Below, one piece after another: positions 1 through 6,712 of a DNA stretch of 42,675 nucleotides (positions within the stretch are counted from its first letter, which is position 1; each line of letters opens with the position of its first letter). The notes below the pieces were generated by a model that saw only the letters and a list, made by a program, of their open reading frames with translations, did no database searches and was not told where the DNA came from. The DNA lies in NCBI GenBank assembly GCA_012523575.1, contig JAAYIF010000004.1, positions 1 through 42,675 on the forward strand, in the 5' to 3' direction. The stretch is from Clostridia bacterium (GTDB lineage: Bacteria; Bacillota; DTU086). Both the position numbers and the translations under genes were made by a program.

Positions 1-3
1 CCG

Positions 4-35
4 TTATCCACAATATTTCCACAAATTGTGGATAA
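4..35. promoter_or_regulatory. Cluster of DnaA-box-like sites
   Basis: TTATCCACAA at 4-13 and its exact inverted copy TTGTGGATAA at 26-35 match the DnaA box consensus TTATNCACA. A third weaker site, TTTCCACAAA, lies at 17-26. No dnaA gene is visible, so this may be a regulatory DnaA cluster or the edge of a larger one cut by the window border. Confidence 0.55.
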
Positions 36-118
36 CTTTTGTACAATTTTTGTACCTACTTCTTCTTTGCCGGATAAAAAATTCCTTCCCCCAACACCCG
101 TTAATTTTAATATTTACC

Positions 119-140
119 AAAAAATAGGTCAAAAGACCTA
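119..140 (-). terminator. Weak intrinsic terminator downstream of yabQ
   Basis: On the minus strand TAGGTC-TTTT-GACCTA is followed directly by six T. The stem is only six base pairs. It lies beyond repeat copy R1, about 200 bases after the yabQ stop. Confidence 0.4.
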
Positions 141-174
141 ACATTATAGACAAATCATCTTGGTAAATTTCATA

Positions 175-338
175 GGTTATCTGCTGCGTTTTATGAGACG
201 ATTTAACGAACGCAGATTAAAACCGGAAGGCGCGAGCAGAAGATGAGCGCCAACCAGTCTCTCGCATGGACGCCGATTTGAGGCGGCCCGGTTTTAACTG
301 GCGTGAGTTCGCAAGTAGAGAAAATCGTAACAGATACT
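175..338 (+). repeat. Structured repeat element, copy R1
   Basis: This roughly 164-base element has imperfect terminal inverted repeats (ATCTGCTGCG on the left, CGTAACAGAT on the right). An inner stem pairs TTAAAACCGG with CCGGTTTTAA. The core contains GCAGAAGATGAGCGCC and AGTCTCTCGCATGGACGCC, which are shared almost unchanged with the copies at 6512-6677 and 24336-24521. It has no coding capacity. It lies just downstream of yabQ. It could be a MITE-like mobile repeat or a structured RNA. Confidence 0.75.
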
Positions 339-344
339 CTTTGT

Positions 345-827
345 CTACCCTTCCTTCGGGGGGCTGCCTTTGTTTTTCCCAAAAACCCTTGAAAAAAAGC
401 TGAAAAATTTAATTAATCCCAAACTGAGCAGGCTTGCGGGGAAAAAAAGAAGTTTCTGGATAAGCATAAAGGGGAGCCTTAAAATAATCCACAAAACCAT
501 TAAAATTTTGCACAGAATCTGAAGAATAATCCCCAAGGTTTTTCTCCCATAGTTCGTTAAATGGGACATATATAAAAAAATTCCCAGGCCCATTCCCAAA
601 AAAGCGTAAGCCCGAACTTCCCCATGGCAGACAAAGAGCAGAATCGTAAAGGATATTCCTACGGCGGTAAGCCAAAACATAAGATCCAGGAGATCCGAGA
701 TGATTTTTCTTTTTTTAAGTTTAAATATCCGCCCCGCTTCCCTATAAATGTCAAAACATATGCCAATTAATACTCCCGTTATTATAGTGATAAAAAAATA
801 AAAAAATTGATCCCCCACTGATACCAT
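345..827 (-). CDS. yabQ: Spore cortex protein YabQ
   Basis: A 160-residue membrane protein with four predicted membrane segments (about residues 5-25, 42-62, 68-86 and 95-125) and a basic C-terminal tail. In Bacillus, YabQ acts in the mother cell and is needed for spore cortex formation. Identity rests on hydropathy, length and position directly after yabP, as in B. subtilis. The ATG at 827 is chosen because GGAG sits about ten bases upstream; a TTG at 842 lies inside that ribosome binding site and is unlikely to be used. It starts 19 bases after the yabP stop, so the two are probably cotranscribed. The usual next gene, divIC, is not present before the window edge. Confidence 0.85.
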   Translation of the reverse strand: MVSVGDQFFYFFITIITGVLIGICFDIYREAGRIFKLKKRKIISDLLDLMFWLTAVGISFTILLFVCHGEVRAYAFLGMGLGIFLYMSHLTNYGRKTLGIILQILCKILMVLWIILRLPFMLIQKLLFFPASLLSLGLIKFFSFFSRVFGKNKGSPPKEG

Positions 828-846
828 GGATTTACACTCCAAAGGC

Positions 847-1122
847 CTATTTCAGAATCCTGCTTATAAAACCCTTGCCCTTTTCCTTAAAGCTCCTTTC
901 TTCCAGATACTTTATCCCGTCAAATCTACCCCTTGCGGACAGATCTCCTTCCTCCAGATTGAGCTCCTCAATATGAATATCCTCACCCGAAAGCTCCATA
1001 AAGCCGAGCTCTGTTTCAAGGATTATTTTACTGTTATCAAAGCTATGAACCTTAAGGACACCGCCCTTTATAGTCAGCCTTTCCCGGCTTTCCACCAGCA
1101 CGCTGTGTTCTCTCTCACCCAT
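847..1122 (-). CDS. yabP: Sporulation protein YabP
   Basis: A 91-residue soluble protein of the YabP/YqfC family, at the usual family length. The recognisable core is the short beta-rich stretch RERLTIKGGVLKVHSFD followed by the GFMELSGEDIHIEEL segment. In B. subtilis yabP is a mother-cell gene under sigma-E, in an operon with yabQ, and contributes to spore formation. Here too it lies immediately before yabQ. A strong ribosome binding site (GGGGGAAGGG) precedes the ATG. A candidate sigma-E promoter lies just upstream. The exact biochemical role is not known. Confidence 0.9.
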   Translation of the reverse strand: MGEREHSVLVESRERLTIKGGVLKVHSFDNSKIILETELGFMELSGEDIHIEELNLEEGDLSARGRFDGIKYLEERSFKEKGKGFISRILK

Positions 1123-1142
1123 GGCCCTTCCCCCTTCTGTAA

Positions 1143-1172
1143 AACTTATGCTTTAATTTTTGGATTTATAAC
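1143..1172 (-). promoter_or_regulatory. Candidate sigma-E promoter for yabPQ
   Basis: On the minus strand, GTTATAAA, a 14-base spacer and CATAAGTT resemble the sigma-E -35 and -10 (consensus near GTCATATT and CATACAAT). The -10 keeps CATA but differs after it. Placement before yabP, a known sigma-E gene in Bacillus, supports it. Confidence 0.4.
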
Positions 1173-1183
1173 TTTAAACAAAT

Positions 1184-1206
1184 TAAAAAGCCCCATATAA
1201 GGGGCT
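1184..1206 (-). terminator. Intrinsic terminator after the SpoIID-like gene
   Basis: On the minus strand AGCCCC-TTATAT-GGGGCT is followed by TTTTAATTT, starting nine bases after the stop codon. It separates this gene from yabPQ. Confidence 0.75.
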
Positions 1207-1214
1207 GCTTTTCT

Positions 1215-2189
1215 CTAACGCCAAACCTTCTGTATTTTTACATCTTTGTAGAAGTAATTTATTATCTCTTCCGCACTCTTTCCATTCTCCGCCATAACCT
1301 TGGCTCCCCACTGGCTCATTCCCACACCGTGACCGAAACCCTTTCCCGCAACTATAAGCCTTCCACCCTTTACTTTTAGCTCCGAAAGAAGGGTTGAACG
1401 CATAACCTCACTCCCCAGTGCCATTCTAAGGGAAGGACCACTTATGGTTAGGTTGCCCACCTTTACCTTGGTAACCCTTCCCGATGGACCCCGTTCCAGA
1501 ATTTTCACCTCTCTAATAAGTCCGGGGTCCCTTCCAAGACTGTTTTGAATTTTCTGCCTCACTTCACTTAATGGAAACACCGCTCTCCAGGATCTATTCT
1601 CCGGGGGACTTTCTTTAAAGCCGGGATCCTTTACGCTGTGGATATACGGCGCTTTTTCCTTGGTATAATTTAATCCTTCCACCGCCGATGCAGCGGTTCT
1701 TCCCCCGGCATCGGCATGGAACCAACCGTTGATGTATTTTCCCCTGTGAGTGACTACAACCCCCCGGGTTCTGGCCACAGCTTTTTTCACATTGTCGTTT
1801 ATCCTTGCAGCATCATAAGCCTGAAACTCCTGCTCATCAGTGGAAGCGTCGGTGTTATATTTTTCCACCCCCCCTTCCTGAATTTTTTTAAGGGTAAAGG
1901 TTCGGGCAATGATAGCCTGGGCAGCCAGTGCCTCAATGGGCCATGTAGGATCCATTTCCGCTGCCACAACTCCTTCAATGTACTTCTCCATTTTTATTTT
2001 TTCCACCCTACCCTTTTCTTTGTTGTAAAGGGTTATAACGGGCTCCCGGGCTTTTTTATCCCCGGGTTCGGGTATCCTATCCCCCTCCCGGGGAGGACTT
2101 AAGAAGGGCTCGGCACATCCCAACGCAAGGGCTGAAAAAAATATCAAACAAACCGCTCCCGCTAAAACTTTTCTCATTGCTGCATTCAC
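1215..2189 (-). CDS. SpoIID/LytB-domain lipoprotein, probable peptidoglycan lytic transglycosylase
   Basis: A 324-residue protein with an N-terminal signal ending in a lipobox (LALGC, Cys at about 25), a short proline- and charge-rich linker, then a SpoIID domain from about residue 50 to the end. The motif EMDPTWPIEALAAQAIIART carries the glutamate (VAAEM) that is catalytic in SpoIID. The C-terminal GKGFGHGVGMSQWGA motif is typical of the family. SpoIID cleaves glycan strands stripped of stem peptides during engulfment. The GTG start at 2189 has AGGGGAGG eight bases upstream. It does not sit in a spoIID-spoIIQ context, so it may be a paralogue rather than SpoIID itself; the lipid anchor points to action at the outer membrane face. 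Confidence 0.8.
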   Translation of the reverse strand: MNAAMRKVLAGAVCLIFFSALALGCAEPFLSPPREGDRIPEPGDKKAREPVITLYNKEKGRVEKIKMEKYIEGVVAAEMDPTWPIEALAAQAIIARTFTLKKIQEGGVEKYNTDASTDEQEFQAYDAARINDNVKKAVARTRGVVVTHRGKYINGWFHADAGGRTAASAVEGLNYTKEKAPYIHSVKDPGFKESPPENRSWRAVFPLSEVRQKIQNSLGRDPGLIREVKILERGPSGRVTKVKVGNLTISGPSLRMALGSEVMRSTLLSELKVKGGRLIVAGKGFGHGVGMSQWGAKVMAENGKSAEEIINYFYKDVKIQKVWR

Positions 2190-2260
2190 TATACTGACCT
2201 CCCCTTAAAATCAGCAGTTTTATCAATGGTTATTATCCCTGCCGGGAACGGTTTTATACC

Positions 2261-2533
2261 TTAAAATAAAGAATCCAAACTCCTTTTTTCTTTTTTTATC
2301 AGCCGGTACATTTCCCCGGCCCTGGATGCCGGAGCGGTTTCGGGAGTTGAAAGCACCTCCACTTCAAGGTAAAGATCCCCTCGGTCTATGGATATAATGT
2401 CCCCCTCTTTAACCTCGGTACCCGCCTTTGCAGTACGGCCGTTAACGGACACCTTCCCTGCATTGCATAGCTCCTTGGCTACGGTTCTCCGCTTAATTAT
2501 TCTGGATACCTTTAAAAATTTATCCAAACGCAT
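2261..2533 (-). CDS. rqcP: S4-domain RNA-binding protein RqcP (YabO)
   Basis: A 90-residue protein with an S4 RNA-binding fold at the N-terminus: MRLDKFLKVSRIIKRRT, then GKVSVNGRTAKAGTEVKEGD. It matches the Hsp15/YabO family in length. RqcP works with RqcH in ribosome quality control, helping alanine tailing of stalled nascent chains on the 50S subunit. The position next to yabP, yabN/mazG and HU matches the B. subtilis neighbourhood. The C-terminal 20 residues are charged and variable. The ATG has GGAGG upstream at a slightly long spacing of about 12 bases. Confidence 0.85.
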   Translation of the reverse strand: MRLDKFLKVSRIIKRRTVAKELCNAGKVSVNGRTAKAGTEVKEGDIISIDRGDLYLEVEVLSTPETAPASRAGEMYRLIKKEKRSLDSLF

Positions 2534-2573
2534 ATTTACAAAGATCCTCCATTTTTATAAAAAATTCTATAAA

Positions 2574-2604
2574 TTAAAAAATCAGGTTCTAATAAGAACC
2601 TGAT
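2574..2604 (-). terminator. Intrinsic terminator after the HU gene
   Basis: On the minus strand ATCAGGTTCT-TATT-AGAACCTGAT is a perfect ten-pair stem followed by TTTTTAATTT. It lies 21 bases after the HU stop. Confidence 0.85.
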
Positions 2605-2625
2605 CTTCTTTGGAATAGGGTAAAG

Positions 2626-2901
2626 TTACTTGGATACAGCTTCCTTTAAAGCTTTTCCGGCTTTAAAACTGGGAACTCTGGTGGCAGGAATTTTAATTTC
2701 TTCCCCGGTGCGGGGATTTCTTCCCACCCGAGCAGCTCTTTCCTTAATTTCAAAGGTACCAAAGCCTACCAGCTGAACCTTATCATTTCTAGCCAGGGCT
2801 TCCTCAATGCTTTTAAACAAGGCATTAACGGCTTTTTCTGCATCCTTTTTGGTCAAATCCGCTTTTTCAGCTACAGCACTAATAAGTTCTGATTTATTCA
2901 A
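2626..2901 (-). CDS. hup: DNA-binding protein HU
   Basis: A 91-residue histone-like protein of standard HU length. It has the signature [18 protein letters not shown] and the DNA-clasping arm [19 protein letters not shown] around residues 55-75. HU forms dimers that bend and compact DNA. It starts with TTG at 2901, nine or so bases after GGAGGG. It sits between mazG (upstream) and rqcP (downstream), an order common in Clostridia, and is followed by its own strong terminator. Confidence 0.95.
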   Translation of the reverse strand: MNKSELISAVAEKADLTKKDAEKAVNALFKSIEEALARNDKVQLVGFGTFEIKERAARVGRNPRTGEEIKIPATRVPSFKAGKALKEAVSK

Positions 2902-2999
2902 CCTAATCCCTCCTAATATAAGAAGTTCCGTCTTTCGGGTTTTAGTATTCGTTAAATTGGGAAAATCTCCTTCCTTTTGTAATTATTTTTTAAATTTTT

Positions 3000-4460
3000 T
3001 TAAATTTTCTTTTTAGCTTCATCCCAAAGCCTGTCCATCTCTTCAAGTGACGCTTCTTTGGGCTCTTTTCCTTCTGCCTTAAGCCTTTCTTCCACATAAT
3101 TGAATCTTTCAATAAACTTATTCACGGTCCTTGAAAGGGCTTCCTCGGGATCAATATTCAGAAAGCGGGACAAATTAACCACGGAAAACAGAAGATCGCC
3201 CAATTCCGAAACCCTCTGCTCAAAGGAGCCTTCCTTCACTGCAGCCTTAAGCTCCCTCATCTCCTCCTCAATTTTGTCCCAAACCCCATCGATATGGGAC
3301 CAGTCAAAACCCACCCCGGCAGCCTTTTTTTGTATTTTTTCGGCACGGAGCAGCGCTGGGAGGCTTCGGGGCACATCGAACAGAGGCCTATCACTCTTTT
3401 CTTTCTGTTTTATCTTTTCCCAATTTTTATTAACATCGGAAACACTTTTTACCACCAGCGAACCGAACACGTGGGGATGCCTTCTTACTAGCTTTTCCTT
3501 TATTTCCTCAATGACTTCCGTAATGTCAAATTTTCCCTGTTCCTCTGCCACCCGGGCATGGAAGATAACCTGCAGTAGTAAGTCTCCCAATTCTTCTCTT
3601 AATTTATTCATGTCCCTTTCTTCTATGGCTTCTATTACCTCATAGGTTTCCTCAATGAGATAGCGCTTAAGGCTCTCGTGAGTCTGCTGCTTGTCCCAGG
3701 GACAGCCGTCAGGCCCCCTCAATCTTGCTAGGACCTCCACCAGACCTTCAAAGGCAGAATTTACATTTGTTTCCGCATATAATCTCAAAGATGGGACATA
3801 GAGGCTTGTGAGATGATCTATATCCTTTAACCTGTCCAACTCATAAAGGGGAATCTCCCGTATCCTTTCCTTCCCGCCAATCCCTGCATTCTGCACCACC
3901 TTTACGGTGTGCTCTTCGGGATACTCTTCCATAAGAAGAAGTTTTACTTCCGAAGCAATCCTCCTGTTGTAGAGCTGGATGCACAAAAGGGGAAAGGCCG
4001 GGTCTATTCTTTTATTCTGAAGCTCCAGACAGTCCACAACGGTAAGCCCCTGGGCAGGATCAATTTTTAACGCTGCATATACCGCCCCGAGGCAGCTCAC
4101 CGCAGGGAGTATTTCCACAGATATATCCGCAGTTTTAATGTTTAATAGCATTTCCACCGTTCTTTCCGCCACCATGGGGTGCCCCGGCACCCCATATACG
4201 ATTTCCCCTTCCTTTTCCGTTTCCTTTAGGAGAACCTCCACAATGGACCGGTATACTTCTTCGAAAGTTTCGCATTGTTCATACAGATAGTCAAAGCTTT
4301 CAAAGGGAATGTTTTCTTTAAGCAAATCTTCGGCAATGGGATGTTTTGCCGTTCTCAAATAAAGCTTTGGTTTATTTTTTAATAATCTGTAAGTACCCGT
4401 GGGCAAATGCTCTAATCCCCCGGGTCCAAGTCCCGCAGCAATAATTTTACCCAATTTCAT
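3000..4460 (-). CDS. mazG: Tetrapyrrole methylase-like/MazG fusion protein (YabN)
   Basis: A 486-residue fusion. Residues about 1-215 are a tetrapyrrole (SAM-dependent) methylase-like domain (GLGPGGLEHLPTG; VYGVPGHPMVAERT). Residues about 235-486 contain MazG nucleoside triphosphate pyrophosphohydrolase repeats. The first has the metal-binding motifs EETYEVIEA and EELGDLLLQ; the second has EEEMRELKAAV and SELGDLLFSVVN. MazG hydrolyses NTPs to NMP and pyrophosphate, probably for housecleaning. The same fusion is found as YabN in Bacillus, at the same chromosomal location. I prefer the ATG at 4460; a GTG lies one codon upstream. Neither has a strong ribosome binding site. Confidence 0.9.
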   Translation of the reverse strand: MKLGKIIAAGLGPGGLEHLPTGTYRLLKNKPKLYLRTAKHPIAEDLLKENIPFESFDYLYEQCETFEEVYRSIVEVLLKETEKEGEIVYGVPGHPMVAERTVEMLLNIKTADISVEILPAVSCLGAVYAALKIDPAQGLTVVDCLELQNKRIDPAFPLLCIQLYNRRIASEVKLLLMEEYPEEHTVKVVQNAGIGGKERIREIPLYELDRLKDIDHLTSLYVPSLRLYAETNVNSAFEGLVEVLARLRGPDGCPWDKQQTHESLKRYLIEETYEVIEAIEERDMNKLREELGDLLLQVIFHARVAEEQGKFDITEVIEEIKEKLVRRHPHVFGSLVVKSVSDVNKNWEKIKQKEKSDRPLFDVPRSLPALLRAEKIQKKAAGVGFDWSHIDGVWDKIEEEMRELKAAVKEGSFEQRVSELGDLLFSVVNLSRFLNIDPEEALSRTVNKFIERFNYVEERLKAEGKEPKEASLEEMDRLWDEAKKKI

Positions 4461-4570
4461 CACCCGTTTACTGGAAACAATAAAAACATATTATCATATT
4501 ACCAGTAGAAAAAATTAGAATCAAGAAGACCAAAGCTTTAATCCGGAGTAAGAAGCTGCAGGAAAGGTCT

Positions 4571-4606
4571 GAAAAAATAAATTAGTGGCGCTGGGGCTGC
4601 GCCACT
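4571..4606 (-). terminator. Intrinsic terminator after spoVT
   Basis: On the minus strand AGTGGCGC-AGCCCCA-GCGCCACT is followed by AATTTATTTTTT. It starts seven bases after the spoVT stop. Confidence 0.8.
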
Positions 4607-4612
4607 TTATCA

Positions 4613-5182
4613 TTACTGTTCCATTTGTTTTGCCAAAAACCCGGCGGCGGTTTCCGCCAGTTTTAGTTCCATATCCCCCATTTTTACATTTTCTTCTTTA
4701 GAACACAGAATAACTGCTCCAATTGGGTCCCCCTCGGCAATGATAGGGGCTACTACTGCGGCAGTGAACTTTGCAGCAGCCTCTTCGTCATCCACATCAA
4801 TGGGGCAGGCGGCGCCTTTTTCAATTTCGCTGGGATCGTCTACCAGGACTGAGGTGCGGTTTTCCATAACCCTTTCAACAGCGGCACTTACGGGTTTATT
4901 TAAAAATTCTTTTTTCGGGGCTCCGGCTACGGCAATAATATTATCTCGATCGGAAATACACGCAATGTGGCCTATGGCTTCGTATAAGGAGTCAACATAT
5001 TCCTTTGCAAAATCCCCCAATTCCCCAATGGGAGAATACTTTTTTAATATGACTTCGCCTTCTCTGTCCACAAATATTTCCAATGGATCTCCTTCACGTA
5101 TCCTGAGGGTCCGGCGTATCTCCTTGGGAATCACTACTCTGCCTAAGTCATCAATTCTCCGTACGATTCCTGTTGCTTTCAT
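4613..5182 (-). CDS. spoVT: Stage V sporulation regulator SpoVT
   Basis: A 189-residue protein. Residues 1-50 form an AbrB-type swapped-hairpin DNA-binding domain (GIVRRIDDLGRVVIPKEIRR), and residues about 55-185 form a GAF-like domain that in B. subtilis SpoVT holds the tetramer together. SpoVT modulates sigma-G gene expression in the forespore. The length is close to the Bacillus protein and the position between mfd/prsA and yabN is conserved. A very good sigma-G-type promoter lies 63-93 bases upstream. Translation starts at the ATG at 5182, with AAGGAGGG about 12 bases upstream. Confidence 0.95.
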   Translation of the reverse strand: MKATGIVRRIDDLGRVVIPKEIRRTLRIREGDPLEIFVDREGEVILKKYSPIGELGDFAKEYVDSLYEAIGHIACISDRDNIIAVAGAPKKEFLNKPVSAAVERVMENRTSVLVDDPSEIEKGAACPIDVDDEEAAAKFTAAVVAPIIAEGDPIGAVILCSKEENVKMGDMELKLAETAAGFLAKQMEQ

Positions 5183-5244
5183 TAGACTGGTTTTCCCTCC
5201 TTTTCAAGAAGTAGCCTATAAAACCCTATTCTACTCTTCAGTGA

Positions 5245-5275
5245 TAGTATATAACCAGCAGCGCCTATTTATTCA
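5245..5275 (-). promoter_or_regulatory. Sigma-G-type promoter for spoVT
   Basis: On the minus strand TGAATA (5275-5270), an 18-base spacer and TATACTA (5251-5245) match the sigma-G consensus TGAATA-N17/18-CATACTA with a single mismatch. B. subtilis spoVT is a sigma-G gene, so the match is biologically consistent. Confidence 0.75.
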
Positions 5276-5336
5276 TTTTTTTCCATTGCTTATTCAAAAA
5301 TATTTCGGATTTTATCACCTCTTGCCTAAAGATTTC

Positions 5337-5370
5337 AAAAGCTCCCGTTATTTTCTCCGGGAGCTTTTTT
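5337..5370. terminator. Terminator hairpin between prsA and the spoVT promoter
   Basis: AAAAGCTCCCG and CGGGAGCTTTT form an eleven-pair stem with a short loop. The plus-strand side has six T after the stem, the minus-strand side four. It lies 24 bases after the prsA stop and probably ends prsA transcripts. Confidence 0.7.
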
Positions 5371-5393
5371 ATCTAGGTATTAATAATATGCCT

Positions 5394-6359
5394 TTATTTC
5401 TCCAACATATTCTCAATTTTTGCGTCTTTTTTTATTTTATCGAAATATTTCACGAAGGCATCGTTCTTCCTTTCTGTTAAAAGCCTGTCCTTTATGGTGC
5501 TTTTCAGTTCCTCATAGGAAGCTTTCCTGTCCATAACTTTAATAATATGATAGCCATAGGTGGTGCGCACCGGCTCTTTGGAAAATTCCCCTTCCTGAAG
5601 TTTAAAGGCTCCTTCTATGAACTCCTTCAGGAAAAAGGGATCTTCTCTGGTAAAGTAAATGTCAATAATTCCCCCATTTTCCTTTGTCTGAGCATCTTCA
5701 GAATAGGTTTTGGCCAGGAAGCCGAAATCTTCTCCCTTATTAAGCCTTCCGATTATCTCCACTGCTTTATTCTTTGCCTTTTCTTCGTCCTCCTTAGTAG
5801 CTTCGGGGTCCACCGAAATCAAAATATGAGCCACTTTAAGCTGCTCCAGATCCCCTTTATTTTTATTAAAATACTCCCGCAGTTCTTGTTCGCTGACCTT
5901 TACATTTTCAGTTACCTTATGGAACAGTGCATCGGCGGACAACTGCAGTTTAAGCTGTTTCTTAAAATCTTTTTCCGTCAAATTCTGGGCTTTAAGGAGG
6001 TTTTTGAATTCATTACCGCTGAAGTTTTCCTTGATCTCCTTCAGGCGCTTCTGAACCTCATCATCCCCAGCCAATACGCCCTGTTTCTTCGCTTCCTGCA
6101 TCAGCAGGGTTTCGTTTATCAGCTGGTTCAAAGCTTCTTCCTCCACTTTTTTAAGAACAGACTGTCCCTCTTCGCTCTCCAAATCAATGCCCTGGCTTTC
6201 CAGACCGGCCTTTATTTCTCCTACCTTTTTGTTCAGTTCCGAAAGGGTGATTTTTTCCCCGTTAACCCTAGCCACCACTTCCCCTTCACCGCAGCCGGCC
6301 ATGCTAAAAACCACGAACGCCAACAGTACCACCAGTACCAAAGCCCTTTTTAAATTCAT
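5394..6359 (-). CDS. prsA: PrsA/SurA-type peptidyl-prolyl isomerase lipoprotein
   Basis: A 321-residue extracytoplasmic foldase. Residues 1-22 form a lipoprotein signal (FSMAGC lipobox). An N-terminal SurA-like helical region runs to about residue 170. A parvulin (PpiC) domain follows at about 173-270 (LKVAHILISVDPEA, GEDFGFLAKTYSEDAQTKENGG, YGYHIIKV). The protein would help secreted proteins fold outside the membrane. It may matter for the surface proteins encoded later in the window, but that is inference. GGAAGG lies nine bases before the ATG, and a sigma-A-like promoter lies upstream. The gene sits where Bacillus has spoVT and mfd neighbours. Confidence 0.9.
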   Translation of the reverse strand: MNLKRALVLVVLLAFVVFSMAGCGEGEVVARVNGEKITLSELNKKVGEIKAGLESQGIDLESEEGQSVLKKVEEEALNQLINETLLMQEAKKQGVLAGDDEVQKRLKEIKENFSGNEFKNLLKAQNLTEKDFKKQLKLQLSADALFHKVTENVKVSEQELREYFNKNKGDLEQLKVAHILISVDPEATKEDEEKAKNKAVEIIGRLNKGEDFGFLAKTYSEDAQTKENGGIIDIYFTREDPFFLKEFIEGAFKLQEGEFSKEPVRTTYGYHIIKVMDRKASYEELKSTIKDRLLTERKNDAFVKYFDKIKKDAKIENMLEK

Positions 6360-6403
6360 TTATCTCAACCTTCCTAAATAAAATAAATTATTACAGTTAG
6401 GTT

Positions 6404-6433
6404 ATTATACCAACAATACATAACCCCCAGCAA
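6404..6433 (-). promoter_or_regulatory. Sigma-A-type promoter for prsA
   Basis: On the minus strand TTGCTG, an 18-base spacer and TATAAT, with a TG before the -10 (TGGTATAAT, extended -10). Confidence 0.65.
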
Positions 6434-6435
6434 GG

Positions 6436-6458
6436 GCTTATTTTTTCAAAAAATAAGC
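6436..6458. repeat. Perfect inverted repeat, possible terminator
   Basis: GCTTATTTTTT-C-AAAAAATAAGC is an eleven-base perfect inverted repeat between repeat copy R2 and the prsA promoter. It could terminate mfd transcripts, though the stem is AT-rich. Confidence 0.4.
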
Positions 6459-6511
6459 AGCCCACCCGGGGGCCTACAGACTGGAGGCACAATGTCGGAA
6501 TATAAACCCAT

Positions 6512-6677
6512 GGGGTATCTGCTGCGGTTTGCAAAACGACTTAACGAACGCCGATTAAAACCGGAGGGCGCAGGCAGAAGATGAGCGCCAGACAGTCTCT
6601 CGCATGGACGCCGAATTGGGGCGGCCCGGTTTTAAGCGGCGTGAGTTTAAGAGTGAGAAAACCGCAGCAGATACCCC
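6512..6677 (+). repeat. Structured repeat element, copy R2 (most intact)
   Basis: A 166-base element bounded by a perfect 19-base inverted repeat (GGGGTATCTGCTGCGGTTT and its complement). Inside are a second stem (CGCCG.TTAAAACCGG with CCGGTTTTAAGCGGCG) and a short hairpin GGCGC...GCGCC, with conserved loops. It fills most of the 353-base gap between mfd and prsA. See copies R1, R3 and R4. Confidence 0.8.
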
Positions 6678-6712
6678 TGGTTAACATACCGGCAACTCAA
6701 ACGTGAAGCGCT

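Noticed and set aside
175-338. Group II intron or retron RNA for the repeat family
   Set aside because: No domain V-like hairpin and no reverse transcriptase gene nearby; the size (~165 bases) and terminal inverted repeats fit a MITE or structured RNA better.
826-1200. Plus-strand reading frame of 124 codons opposite yabP
   Set aside because: It is antisense to yabP, has no ribosome binding site and no recognisable features; yabP has clear family motifs.
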